This document shows, one piece after another, positions 31,359 through 40,050 of a stretch of DNA of 64,000 nucleotides. Positions within the stretch are counted from its first letter, which is position 1. Each line of letters begins with the position of its first letter. The notes under the pieces were generated by a model. It did not search any database and was not told the DNA's origin. It saw only the letters and a program-made list of their open reading frames with translations. The stretch is from positions 111,504 to 175,503 of the forward strand of contig NZ_JAFCJT010000014.1 of assembly GCF_018130785.1 (NCBI RefSeq), in the 5' to 3' direction. Source of the stretch: Bradyrhizobium liaoningense. Its GTDB lineage: Bacteria > Pseudomonadota > Alphaproteobacteria > Rhizobiales > Xanthobacteraceae. A program made the position numbers and the translations under genes.

Positions 31359-32750
31359 ATGAGCAGCAAATACGACGTGCTGGTGATCGGCGGCGGCAAC
31401 GCGGCGCTATGCGCCGCGATCTCGGCGCGCCGCGGCGGTGCCTCGGTGCTTGTGCTGGAGGGGGCGCCAAAATTCTATCGCGGTGGCAATACCCGCCACA
31501 CCCGCAACATGCGCTGCGCCCATGACGCGGCGACGGACATCCTGACCGGTCCCTACACCGAGGATGAGTTCTGGGAGGATCTGCTGCGTGTCACGGGCGG
31601 GCAGACCGACGAGGTGCTCGCGCGCCACATGATCCGGGAGTCCAAGGATATCCTGAACTGGATCGTGGAGCAGGGCGTGCGCTGGCAGCCCTCGCTCGGC
31701 GGCACACTGAGCCTTGGCCGCACCAACTCCTTCTTTCTCGGCGGTGGCCGCGCGATGCTGAACGCGCTCTATCTCACCGCCGAGCGGCTCGGTGTCGACG
31801 TCGAATACGATGCCGAGGTCACTGATCTCGTGATCGAGGACGGTATGTTCCTCGCCGCTCGCCTCAAGCGGCCGATCAGGGGCGAGACCGAGATCCGCGC
31901 GACGTCGCTGGTCGCCGCAGCCGGCGGGTTCGAGGCCAACATCGAATGGCTGAAGCAATATTGGGGCGAGGCCGCCGACAACTTCCTGATCCGCGGCACG
32001 CCCTATAACCGCGGCTCGATCCTGAAGATGCTGCTGGACAAGGGCGTGCAGGAGGTCGGCGATCCCACGCAATGCCATGCGGTCGCAATCGACGCTCGCG
32101 CGCCGAAATTCGACGGCGGCATCATCACGCGCCACGACTCCGTCGTGTTCGGCATTGTCGTCAACAAGCACGCCCAGCGATTCTACGACGAGGGCGAGGA
32201 CATCTGGCCGAAGCGTTACGCGATCTGGGGCCGGCTGGTTGCGGCGCAGCCTGACCAGATCGCCTACATCATCTTCGACTCGACCGTCGTTACGAGCTTT
32301 ATGCCGACGTTGTTCCCGCCGATCGCGGGGCAGACGATCGCCGAGCTTGCCGGCAAGCTCGAGCTCGGTCCGGCCGCGCTGGAGAAGACGATCACCGAGT
32401 TCAACGCGGCCGTGCGGCCCGGCACCTTCGACCATACCATCCTGGACGATTGTGTGACCGAAGGCATCACGCCGGCCAAGACGCACTGGGCAAGGCGGAT
32501 CGAGACGCCGCCCTATCTCGCCTACCCGGTGCGGCCCGGGATCACCTTCACCTATCTCGGCACGCGCGTAACCAAGGAGGCGCGGATGCTGATGGCCGAT
32601 GGCAAGCCGTCGGCCAACATGTTCGCGGCGGGCGAGATCATGGCCGGCAACGTGCTCGGCAAGGGCTATGCGGCCGGCATGGGCATGACCATCGGCAGCG
32701 TGTTCGGGCGGATCGCAGGACGGGAAGCGGCGAAACATGCACGGAACTAG
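31359..32750 (+). CDS. tcuA: FAD-dependent tricarballylate dehydrogenase TcuA
   Basis: 463 residues. FAD motif YDVLVIGGGNAALCAAISARRGG at the start, then GGNTRHTRNMR, and FLGGGRAMLNALYLTAERLGVDVEY. RGTPYNRGSILKMLLDKG and the closing GEIMAGNVLGKGYAAGMGMTIGSVFGR complete the fumarate-reductase-like fold. It oxidises tricarballylate to cis-aconitate; in Salmonella electrons pass to the TcuB membrane protein. The ribosome site is weak. The stop overlaps tcuB by 14 bases. A TcuC transporter is not adjacent. Confidence 0.9.
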   Translation: MSSKYDVLVIGGGNAALCAAISARRGGASVLVLEGAPKFYRGGNTRHTRNMRCAHDAATDILTGPYTEDEFWEDLLRVTGGQTDEVLARHMIRESKDILNWIVEQGVRWQPSLGGTLSLGRTNSFFLGGGRAMLNALYLTAERLGVDVEYDAEVTDLVIEDGMFLAARLKRPIRGETEIRATSLVAAAGGFEANIEWLKQYWGEAADNFLIRGTPYNRGSILKMLLDKGVQEVGDPTQCHAVAIDARAPKFDGGIITRHDSVVFGIVVNKHAQRFYDEGEDIWPKRYAIWGRLVAAQPDQIAYIIFDSTVVTSFMPTLFPPIAGQTIAELAGKLELGPAALEKTITEFNAAVRPGTFDHTILDDCVTEGITPAKTHWARRIETPPYLAYPVRPGITFTYLGTRVTKEARMLMADGKPSANMFAAGEIMAGNVLGKGYAAGMGMTIGSVFGRIAGREAAKHARN

Positions 32751-33843
32751 AATTCTGGACGAAGCCGACCGTCTGATGACGGTCTGCAATTCCTGCCGCT
32801 ACTGCGAGGGTCTTTGCGCGGTGTTTCCGGCCATGGAAATGCGCCGGGCCTTCTCCGACGGCGACCTCAACTATCTCGCCAATCTCTGCCACTCCTGCGG
32901 CGCCTGCTACGTCGATTGCCAGTTCTCGCCGCCGCACGAGTTCAATGTCAATGTTCCCAAGACGCTTGCTGTTGCGCGCGCCGAGTCCTACGCGGCCTAT
33001 GCCTGGCCGGGGGCGCTGTCCGGTGCCTTCGCCCGCAACGGGCTCGTCATCAGCGTCATCGCCGCGCTCAGCATGGCTGCCTTTATCCTCGGCTTTGCCG
33101 CCCTCAACGACCACAGCGTGTTGTTCGGTGTGCACACCGGCCCTGGTGCCTTCTACAAGCTCATGCCGCACAACGCGATGGCCGCGTTGTTCAGCGCCGC
33201 CTTCCTCTACGCGATCCTCGCGCTGGCCATGAGCGTGCGTGCCTTCTGGCGCGATATCGGTACACCGATCGGCGGCCGCGCCGACGGCGGCTCGATCTTC
33301 CAGGCGATCCGCGATGCCGGCGAGCTGCGCTATCTCCACGGCGGCGGCGTCGGCTGCTACAACGAAGACGACAAGCCGACCGACCGGCGCAAGCTTTTCC
33401 ATCACCTGACGTTCTACGGCTTCCTGCTGTGCTTTGCCGCGACCTCAGTGGCCACGCTGTATCACTATCTCTGGGGACGCGAGGCGCCGTATCCGTGGTG
33501 GGACCTGCCTGTCGTGCTCGGCTCGCTCGGCGGCATCGGCCTCATCGTCGGTCCAATCGGGCTGTTCGTCGCGAAGACGGGCCGTGATCCGGCGCTGCTC
33601 GACGAGAACCGTTATGGCATGGACGTCGGCTTCATCGCCATGCTGTTTCTGACCGGCTTCACCGGCATGGCGCTGCTTGTCCTGCGCGAGTCCGCGGCCA
33701 TGGGGCCGCTGCTGGCTCTCCATCTCGGCGCGGTGTTCGCGCTGTTCATCACCATGCCCTACGGCAAGTTCGTGCACGGCATCTATCGCTTCGCGGCGCT
33801 GGTGCGCTATGCGCAGGAGCGCCGCAGCGAAGCCGGCTCTTGA
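32737..33843 (+). CDS. tcuB: Tricarballylate utilisation iron-sulfur membrane protein TcuB
   Basis: 368 residues. The N-terminus has two [4Fe-4S]-type clusters (CNSCRYCEGLCAVFP and CHSCGACYVDCQFSPPHEF). About six hydrophobic helices follow, starting LVISVIAALSMAAFILGFA, with conserved GVGCYNEDDKPTDRRKLFHHLTFYGF. It re-oxidises TcuA's FAD and passes electrons to the quinone pool. It starts within the end of tcuA, indicating coupled translation. Confidence 0.92.
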   Translation: MHGTRILDEADRLMTVCNSCRYCEGLCAVFPAMEMRRAFSDGDLNYLANLCHSCGACYVDCQFSPPHEFNVNVPKTLAVARAESYAAYAWPGALSGAFARNGLVISVIAALSMAAFILGFAALNDHSVLFGVHTGPGAFYKLMPHNAMAALFSAAFLYAILALAMSVRAFWRDIGTPIGGRADGGSIFQAIRDAGELRYLHGGGVGCYNEDDKPTDRRKLFHHLTFYGFLLCFAATSVATLYHYLWGREAPYPWWDLPVVLGSLGGIGLIVGPIGLFVAKTGRDPALLDENRYGMDVGFIAMLFLTGFTGMALLVLRESAAMGPLLALHLGAVFALFITMPYGKFVHGIYRFAALVRYAQERRSEAGS

Positions 33844-33916
33844 GAGGCACGCGGGGCTGACGTATCTCTTGGGCCCGCATCGCGCGATGCGCGAATCGCC
33901 TTGGGAGCCCGCGCTC

Positions 33917-34075
33917 ATGTACATGTTTCTGCCCTTCCTGCTGGCGCTCGCAGGCTGCGCCTGCACCTGGCGTTCGCGCGCGGGACTGAGCTATGCGCTC
34001 TGGAGCGCGACGATCGTCGTCACTGTCGCATGGTTCTTCCACCACGCGACCGATCCGCTGAAATTCTCCTTCTGA
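33917..34075 (+). CDS. Small membrane protein, DUF5993-like
   Basis: 52 residues with two transmembrane helices (YMFLPFLLALAGCACTW and YALWSATIVVTVAWFFHHA). GGGAG lies about 10 bases before the ATG at 33917; ATG 33923 is an alternative. It ends 10 bp before dsbB. Small two-helix DUF5993 proteins are often encoded right before dsbB in proteobacteria, so a role with the disulfide system is likely, though uncharacterised. Confidence 0.65.
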   Translation: MYMFLPFLLALAGCACTWRSRAGLSYALWSATIVVTVAWFFHHATDPLKFSF

Positions 34076-34085
34076 CGGTGTCGAG

Positions 34086-34652
34086 ATGAGCACTTCAGCT
34101 CTGAACGAGCAACAACCCGTCGGCGCGATCCTGAATATGCTTGGGCTGCTCGGGATCTCGTCGATCCTGATGGTCGCATTCTTCTATCAGCTTGCGCTCG
34201 GCGAGCTCCCTTGCCCGTTGTGCCTGCTTCAGCGGGCCGGCTTCATCGCGATCGGCATGGGGTTCGTGTTCAACATGCGCCTCGGCGAGCGGCCATCACA
34301 CTATGCGATGATTCTCATGGCGAGCCTTGTCACCGGCTTCATCTCGATGCGGCAGGTGTCGCTGCATCTGGCGCCTGGCGATCCCGGATACGGCTCGGCG
34401 CTGTTTGGACTGCATTTCTATACCTGGGCGCTGATCGCGGCGATCGGGGTCGTGTGTTATGTCGCGCTCGTCTTCGTTCTGAAGGATGCGACCGGCAAGC
34501 GAGATGGGGACGCGGCTTTGAACGGTGCGGCATCGAACACGGTCTTCGCGATCTTCACGTTGCTGGTTGCCGCCAATCTGCTGTCCACCGTGCTGGAGTG
34601 TGGTGCGGGCCAGTGCGGCGACAACCCGGTTCGCTATCTCCTGCTCATGTGA
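34086..34652 (+). CDS. dsbB: Disulfide bond formation protein B, DsbB-like
   Basis: 188 residues, about five hydrophobic segments. The first redox pair is in LPCPLCLLQR (Cys43, Cys46), the quinone-linked CxxC with the following Gln-Arg. The second loop, where E. coli DsbB has Cys104, contains no Cys. Instead Cys172 and Cys177 (LECGAGQCGDN) lie in a late loop. It would oxidise a DsbA-type partner in the periplasm. It is preceded by the DUF5993 gene. The last 8 bases overlap the convergent hydrolase gene. Confidence 0.88.
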   Translation: MSTSALNEQQPVGAILNMLGLLGISSILMVAFFYQLALGELPCPLCLLQRAGFIAIGMGFVFNMRLGERPSHYAMILMASLVTGFISMRQVSLHLAPGDPGYGSALFGLHFYTWALIAAIGVVCYVALVFVLKDATGKRDGDAALNGAASNTVFAIFTLLVAANLLSTVLECGAGQCGDNPVRYLLLM

Positions 34653-35319
34653 CCGGATTGAAGTGGCCGTCGTGCAGGAAGGCGATCGTCTGCTCGATCG
34701 CGACGGTGTTTCGTGGCAGTCCGGTATGCGATGCCTTGACGATGATGTGGTCGGCCATGTCGGCCAGTTTTGCGCTTTCGACTGAAACCCGTCCGTCATT
34801 GGGCCGTGGCAGGACAAAGGTCGATGCGATCGGCGCGATGGTGCGGCATCCCGCGATGACCCCGACGGCATAATCGGGCGGCGGCAGGGCGGCGAGCACC
34901 GGGTCTTGGGTCGTCGTGAGCTGCGAGCCGGCCGGGCCGAAAACGGTGCGGTAAATCGAAAGGTCCTTCAGGAGGTCAGCGACCTCGCTGCCGCCGTTGG
35001 GCGTGCCCAGCATCACGACGCGGCCGAGCCGCGCCGGACGGTATCGCGCGATATAAACCCGCGTGAGCAGCCCGCCCATGGAATGGGCGACGAAGTGGAT
35101 CGCGCCGTCGCATTGCTCCGCAAATGCGGCGATCGACGGGTGAAGCTCCTCCGCAAGCTCTTCGAGTGGCTTCTTGCGGCTGGCATAGTCGAGGTTGAGC
35201 GTCGCGAAACCGCGACGCTGCAGCGCTCGATCCAGTTTCTTCAGCGTCCAGGAACCGACGCCGATGCCGTGGAGCAGCACCACACCTTCGCACCGCGTAT
35301 CGGCGGGTGCGAAGGCCAT
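34645..35319 (-). CDS. Alpha/beta hydrolase (lipase/esterase-like)
   Basis: 224 residues from ATG 35319 (GAGG eight bases upstream). Oxyanion motif VVLLHGIGVGSW, nucleophile elbow FVAHSMGGLL with Ser80, and GTPNGGSEVADLL. A likely Asp lies in RPNDGRVSVES and His in KASHTGLPRN. It resembles short bacterial lipase-type hydrolases (PGAP1/lipase-2 like) without a signal peptide, so it is cytoplasmic or peripheral. It starts 11 bp after the stop of the phospholipid acyltransferase fusion on the same strand. A role in lysophospholipid or ester turnover is therefore plausible but inferred. Confidence 0.82.
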   Translation of the reverse strand: MAFAPADTRCEGVVLLHGIGVGSWTLKKLDRALQRRGFATLNLDYASRKKPLEELAEELHPSIAAFAEQCDGAIHFVAHSMGGLLTRVYIARYRPARLGRVVMLGTPNGGSEVADLLKDLSIYRTVFGPAGSQLTTTQDPVLAALPPPDYAVGVIAGCRTIAPIASTFVLPRPNDGRVSVESAKLADMADHIIVKASHTGLPRNTVAIEQTIAFLHDGHFNPVT

Positions 35320-35329
35320 GGGTTGAGCC

Positions 35330-38300
35330 TCACGCAACCTCGCGCTCCGGCGAGGACGCCTGTTCGCGGGCCATCGTCGTTGCCGTGACATAGTCGGTCT
35401 TGCCGGTGCCGAGCAGCGGCACCTTGTCGACCACCATGATCGCCGCGGGCACAGTCAACTCGGACGCGCCGATCGCCTTGGCCTGGCCCTGCATCGCGCT
35501 ACGTTCGGCGGTCTTCTCCGTCGTCAGCAGCACGATGCGCTCGCCCTTGCGCTGGTCCGGGATCGACACGGCGACCGATGCGGCCTGCGGCCACAGCGTC
35601 GTTGCGATGCTCTCGACCGCCGACAGCGAGACCATTTCGCCCGCGATCTTGGCGAAGCGCTTGGCGCGGCCCTTGATGGTGATGAAGCCAGCCGGGTCGA
35701 TCGCGACGATGTCGCCCGTGTCGTGCCAGCCCTCGGCGAGCGGCTCGAGCACGCCGGGATTTTCGGCCCTGAGGTAACCGAGCATGACGTTCGGTCCGCG
35801 CACCGAGAGGCGTCCACCTTCCTCGATGCCGGGAACCGGATCGAGGCGGCTTTCCATCAGCGGCGAGAGGCGGCCGACGGTGCCGGGACGGTTGGCCATC
35901 GGCGTGTTCATCGCCAGCACCGGCGCGGTCTCGGTGACGCCGTAGCCTTCCAGGATGCGGATGCCGTAGCGCTCCATGAACACCTGCCGCGTGCGGTCCT
36001 TGACCGCCTCGGCGCCGGCGATCACGAGGCGCAGGGTGCGGAAGTCGTAGGCGTGCGCCGAGCGGGCATAGCCGGTGAGGAAGGTGTCGGTGCCGAACAG
36101 GATCGTGGCGCCGGTCTGGTAGATCAGCTCGGGCACGATCCGGTAGTGCAGCGGCGAGGGATACATGTAGATCGGAATGCCCGCGAGCAGCGGCATCATC
36201 ATTCCACCGGTCAAGCCGAAGGAGTGGAACACCGGCAGCACGTTGAACACCTTGTCATTGGCATTAGCATCGACCCGCGCCAGTGCCTGCGCCGCATTCG
36301 CGAGGATGTTGTGGTGGGACAGCACCACGCCCTTGGGCGTGCCTTCCGAACCCGACGTGAACAGCACGACGGCGGGATCGTTGGCCTGGCGGGCGACGCG
36401 CGGTGCGGTGCCTGCGAGCAGCCCCTTGATCTTGTCGGCGGTTCCGATCGTGGCGCGGACATCCTCGAGATAGACGACGCGGGCCTCCGCGGAGATCGCG
36501 GCCATCAGCTTGTCGAGCTTGCCCTTCTCGATGAAGGCCTTCGACGTCAGCACGGTCTTGACCTGCGCGGCCTTCATGGCGGCGAGGACGTTGACCGGGC
36601 CGGCCGAGAAATTGAGCATGGCCGGCACCCGGCCGATGCTTTGCAGTGCCATGAAGACGACGGCGACGCCCGCGGAATTCGGCAACAGCACGCCGACGTT
36701 TTCGCCGGCCACCGTGCCGGCTTCAAGCTTGCGGCTCAAGACCTGCGCACCGAGGATCAGCTTGCGATAGGTCAGCTTGGTGCCGAGCGCGTCCTCGATG
36801 ATGACCTTGCCGGTATCGCGGTCGCGATAGGCATGTCCGAGCGCTTCGAACAGCGTGTGGTCAAGCATGGCGTTCTTGACCATGGCGTCGATCATCACGT
36901 CCTGGAGCGCGGCGCCCGCGGCGTTGCGCCGTGCCTTGCCCTTGAGCGCTCGATCGACCGGAAGCTTGACCGGCGGCAGGATCGTGACCGTCACCCGCGG
37001 AAACCACGAGCGCTTGATCTGGCTGCCGTTGAGGTAGCTGAGATGCGAGCGCTGCGCGCCCTCGATGCGAACCGGCACGACCACTGCGTCGGCCTTGTCC
37101 GCGATCATCGCGGTACCGTCATAGACCTTCATCAGCGAGCCGGAGACGGTGATGCGTCCTTCCGGGAAGATGACCACCGGTTCGCCGGCGGCGACGAGCT
37201 TGATCAGGTCGCGCGCGGCCAGCGGCTTGGTCGGATCCATGGTGTAGTGCTTGACCACGCGCAGGAACGGCTTGGCCCACCAGGCCTTGGAGATGCCGGT
37301 ATCGACCGCGAAGCTCGCATCGATCGGCAGCACGGCGTGCAGCAGCGGGCCGTCGATCAGGCTGACATGGTTGGGCGCGATCAGCATGCGCGTGCCCGGA
37401 GGCGGCAGGTTCTCGAGCCCGCGAACCTCGGTGCGGAACAGTGCGCGGAACAGCAGTCCGCCGAAGTCGCGCACGCCCTCCTTGCCCCATTTCGTCAGCA
37501 CGAACCAGACCGCGCCGAAGCTGGCGACGCCGAGGCCGAAGAAGATCCAGCCGACGTGCAATCCGCCCGCCTGCAACAGCGCGACGAACAGTGAGCCGAC
37601 CACCATGAAGGCGGCTTGCAGCACGTTGCCGGCAGCGATGATGCGGGCACGCTCGGACGGCGCCGACCAGGCCTGGACGGCGGCGAAGGATGGAACGACG
37701 AACAAGCCGCCGCCGAATGCGAAGGCGACGAAGTCGATCAGCATGCGCAGACCCGCGAATGAGGTTGCGAAGTCGACCGCGGCAATGTCCTGACCTTTGG
37801 TGGTCACGCCGATGGCCCAGGCGAGATCGAGGCCGGCAAAGCCCATGATGATGGCGCCGATCGGCACCAGTGCGAGGTTCGGCCGAACGTGGCTCAGGCT
37901 GGCGGCGAACAGCGAGCCGATGGCAATGCCGATTGCGAAGATCGCGAGGCACAGCGTCACCACGCCTTCAGTACCACCGACGACATCCTTGACCAGCGCC
38001 GGCAGCAGCGACAGCACGATCGCGCCGACCAGCCAGAACCAGGAGACGATCACGGTGCCGTCCCACAGCCGCTTGTCCGCGTAGAGCGTCTTCAACAGGC
38101 TGAGCGTCGAGGTCCAGGGATTGGCGTTGACAGGCAGATCGGGGGCGGATGGCGTTGTCTGCGGAATGCGGGAGGCGAAGGCCCAGGACAGCAGAGCCAG
38201 CACGACCACGGCCGATGCGACCCAGCCCATATGCGCGGAGCCGGCCACGAACTGGCCGCCGGCGACAGTGCCGAGCAGGATCGCCATGAAGGTCGCGCCT

Positions 38301-38734
38301 TCGACCAGCGCGTTGCCGGTCGCGAGCTCTCCGAGCTCGAGCTGATCCGGCAGCATCGAGTATTTCACCGGGCCGAACAGGGCGGCGATGATGCCGAACA
38401 GTGCGAGCGCTGCGAACAGCAGCGGCACCGAATGCAGGAAGAAGCCGGCGGCAGCAAAGGCCGCGGCGAAGATCTCGGCGAATTTGAGCCGCCTTGCGAC
38501 GACGGATTTGACATATTTGTCGGCGAGCTGGCCGCCGAGCCCGGACAGGATGAAATAGGGGAAGATGAAGACGGCGCCTGCCACCGTCACCAGGGCATCA
38601 CTGTGGCCGGTCGCGGCACTGTAAAGCAGGATGATGACGAGTGCGTTCTTGAGCACGTTGTCATTGAGCGCCGAAAAGAATTGCGCCCAGAACAGCGGCG
38701 CAAAGCGGCGTGACGACATCAAATCCCTGATCAT
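35330..38734 (-). CDS. MFS lysophospholipid transporter - PlsC acyltransferase - acyl-ACP synthetase (Aas) fusion
   Basis: 1134 residues combining three activities. Residues 1 to about 410 are an MFS flippase of LptT/LplT type (RFAPLFWAQFFSALNDNVLKNA). About 430-620 is a PlsC domain with NHVSLIDG (HX4D motif, near 454) and FPEGRITVSGSLMKVYDG. About 640-1134 is an AMP-forming acyl-ACP synthetase with FTSGSEGTPKGVVLSHHN and GYGVTETAPVLAMN. E. coli splits these as LplT plus bifunctional Aas. Together they would import lysophospholipids and re-acylate them at the inner membrane. ATG 38734 has AGGA eight bases upstream. Two small ORFs and a TetR gene lie upstream. Confidence 0.93.
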   Translation of the reverse strand: MIRDLMSSRRFAPLFWAQFFSALNDNVLKNALVIILLYSAATGHSDALVTVAGAVFIFPYFILSGLGGQLADKYVKSVVARRLKFAEIFAAAFAAAGFFLHSVPLLFAALALFGIIAALFGPVKYSMLPDQLELGELATGNALVEGATFMAILLGTVAGGQFVAGSAHMGWVASAVVVLALLSWAFASRIPQTTPSAPDLPVNANPWTSTLSLLKTLYADKRLWDGTVIVSWFWLVGAIVLSLLPALVKDVVGGTEGVVTLCLAIFAIGIAIGSLFAASLSHVRPNLALVPIGAIIMGFAGLDLAWAIGVTTKGQDIAAVDFATSFAGLRMLIDFVAFAFGGGLFVVPSFAAVQAWSAPSERARIIAAGNVLQAAFMVVGSLFVALLQAGGLHVGWIFFGLGVASFGAVWFVLTKWGKEGVRDFGGLLFRALFRTEVRGLENLPPPGTRMLIAPNHVSLIDGPLLHAVLPIDASFAVDTGISKAWWAKPFLRVVKHYTMDPTKPLAARDLIKLVAAGEPVVIFPEGRITVSGSLMKVYDGTAMIADKADAVVVPVRIEGAQRSHLSYLNGSQIKRSWFPRVTVTILPPVKLPVDRALKGKARRNAAGAALQDVMIDAMVKNAMLDHTLFEALGHAYRDRDTGKVIIEDALGTKLTYRKLILGAQVLSRKLEAGTVAGENVGVLLPNSAGVAVVFMALQSIGRVPAMLNFSAGPVNVLAAMKAAQVKTVLTSKAFIEKGKLDKLMAAISAEARVVYLEDVRATIGTADKIKGLLAGTAPRVARQANDPAVVLFTSGSEGTPKGVVLSHHNILANAAQALARVDANANDKVFNVLPVFHSFGLTGGMMMPLLAGIPIYMYPSPLHYRIVPELIYQTGATILFGTDTFLTGYARSAHAYDFRTLRLVIAGAEAVKDRTRQVFMERYGIRILEGYGVTETAPVLAMNTPMANRPGTVGRLSPLMESRLDPVPGIEEGGRLSVRGPNVMLGYLRAENPGVLEPLAEGWHDTGDIVAIDPAGFITIKGRAKRFAKIAGEMVSLSAVESIATTLWPQAASVAVSIPDQRKGERIVLLTTEKTAERSAMQGQAKAIGASELTVPAAIMVVDKVPLLGTGKTDYVTATTMAREQASSPEREVA

Positions 38735-38768
38735 GACCAGTCCTGTTTTGAAAGGCAGCCTGAGGTTG

Positions 38769-39020
38769 TTACGTTGTCTGTGAAACGTCACGACCGGAAG
38801 AGAACGATTGCCGGGTGACGACGCTCACCGGCCTGCACTGTCCCCTCGATCCTTCCGATCCTGTTGGTCTCCAAGTGGTCTCGTTAGGTTCGCAAATATC
38901 TGATCGCGGCCGCAGTTCGGGCGGAAGGGCCGCACCTACCGGGATATCGCGCCGGGCGGTGAGGAAAAGCTGAACCGCATCGCCGAGGGGCCGCGAAATC
39001 GGCTGCGAATGTCGGGACAT
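38769..39020 (-). CDS. Small ORF, unknown
   Basis: 83 residues, unrecognised. A strong ribosome site (AAGGAAGGA, 6 bases before ATG) and reasonable codon use over the first 40 residues support it. The second half (TGSEGSRGQCRPVS...) looks less coding-like. It lies between the 88-residue ORF and the acyltransferase fusion on the same strand (34 bp from the latter), so it may be part of one TetR-controlled transcript. It could be a leader or a partly decayed gene. Confidence 0.4.
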   Translation of the reverse strand: MSRHSQPISRPLGDAVQLFLTARRDIPVGAALPPELRPRSDICEPNETTWRPTGSEGSRGQCRPVSVVTRQSFSSGRDVSQTT

Positions 39021-39086
39021 GGTAAGTCCTTCCTTGCAACCGGATATTGCATTCGAGCCGACCGCAACGTGCCTGCTGCGCCCGCC

Positions 39087-39353
39087 TCAGGTGAGGTGGA
39101 CAAGGTGGCGAAACGGCGAGAGGCGACCGAGCAGACTGAACCGGCGACCCTCGCGACGCGTGCGGGAACGGTTGGCCCGCCACATCCGAAAGGTCGCGCG
39201 GCGCTCAGCCAGCACACCGGCAGTGTCGCAGGCATTGGCGATGCGGTCGATCGGCGCCATCACGAACTTGAGGACGGCCCGGGCAAGGCCGGTCACGAGA
39301 GCCGCGGCGTCGTCGATGAAGGTGGACGCGATATCTACAGCGAGGGTTTGCAT
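39087..39353 (-). CDS. Small Ala/Arg-rich protein, unknown
   Basis: 88 residues. Codon use is strongly GC at third positions, typical of real genes here. GGAG lies 9 bases before the ATG. The N-terminal half is a helical amphipathic stretch (IASTFIDDAAALVTGLARAV) and the C-terminal half is very basic (WRANRSRTRREGRRFSLLGR), so it could be membrane- or nucleic-acid-associated. It is divergent from the TetR gene and starts 23 bp from the first operator, so it is the likely first gene of the repressed operon. No family recognised. Confidence 0.55.
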   Translation of the reverse strand: MQTLAVDIASTFIDDAAALVTGLARAVLKFVMAPIDRIANACDTAGVLAERRATFRMWRANRSRTRREGRRFSLLGRLSPFRHLVHLT

Positions 39354-39375
39354 TTTGCAGGTCTCCGGGTTAATT

Positions 39376-39388
39376 TGAACAATGTTCA
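39376..39388. promoter_or_regulatory. TetR operator copy 1
   Basis: TGAACAATGTTCA, a perfect 5-bp-arm palindrome just upstream of the TetR start codon at 39390. An identical copy begins 30 bp downstream, exactly three helical turns away. Confidence 0.75.
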
Positions 39389-39389
39389 C

Positions 39390-40037
39390 ATGAGTAGCTT
39401 GAAAATGAACAATGTTCAAGAAGAATCGCTGCGGGATCAAAAAAAGTTTCGGAGGCGGCTGCAGATCCTGGAGATCGCCCGTAGCATCATTGCGACTAAA
39501 GGCTTGAGATCGTTGAAGGTTCGGGACATCGCGGAGGCCGCCGGCTGCTCGGTCGGCAGCGTCTACAACGAGTTCGGCGACTTCGACGGGGTGATCCTGA
39601 CCGTCAATCGGGAGACCGTGCAAGCCCTGACGGTGCGGCTCGGCGGGGTTCCGGCGGACGATCCGGTCCGCCAGCTCTACGGGCTTGCCGAGACCTATCT
39701 CGAATTCTTCGCCGAGCACGCCAACCTGCTGCGCTCGCTGTTCGAGCATCGGATGGAGGACGACCGTCCTTATCCCGACGACATCCTTCAAATGGTGATG
39801 GACGCTTTCGCGTTGATGCATCCACCCCTGGTGCGGCTGCTACCGGACGCGGACGACGTGAGGATCGCGCTGCTGTCGCGCACGCTGTTTTCCGCCGTGC
39901 ATGGAATCATCTCGCTCGGCCTCGAGGAGCGCATGGTGGCGGTGCCGCCCCAGATGCTGCGCCAGCAGGTCGAGCAATTCCTCGATGCGCATCTCGCCGG
40001 CCTCGGGATCGTGCCGGCCGGCGCACCGTCATCTTGA
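39390..40037 (+). CDS. TetR/AcrR-family regulator
   Basis: 215 residues from ATG 39390; ATG 39405 is equally possible, and neither has a ribosome site, so a leaderless message is conceivable. The HTH at residues 25-70 includes IATKGLRSLKVRDIAEAAGCSVGSVYNEFGDFDGVIL. The C-terminal helical domain has HANLLRSLFEHRMEDDRPYPDDI and a dimer region. Two identical 13-bp operators lie on either side of the start codon. It probably represses itself and the divergent small-ORF/acyltransferase operon in response to an acyl or lipid ligand; the ligand is inferred only from the target. Confidence 0.88.
   Translation: MSSLKMNNVQEESLRDQKKFRRRLQILEIARSIIATKGLRSLKVRDIAEAAGCSVGSVYNEFGDFDGVILTVNRETVQALTVRLGGVPADDPVRQLYGLAETYLEFFAEHANLLRSLFEHRMEDDRPYPDDILQMVMDAFALMHPPLVRLLPDADDVRIALLSRTLFSAVHGIISLGLEERMVAVPPQMLRQQVEQFLDAHLAGLGIVPAGAPSS
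39406..39418. promoter_or_regulatory. TetR operator copy 2, inside the reading frame
   Basis: The same TGAACAATGTTCA lies within the first codons of the TetR gene (reading MNNVQ). Binding here would block both initiation and elongation, consistent with tight autoregulation. Confidence 0.7.
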
Positions 40038-40050
40038 GGAGGCCAGGCGG

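Noticed and set aside
35723..37594. 623-residue plus-strand frame opposite the lipid fusion
   Set aside because: Antisense shadow; His/Arg/Gln/Asp composition typical of the wrong strand.
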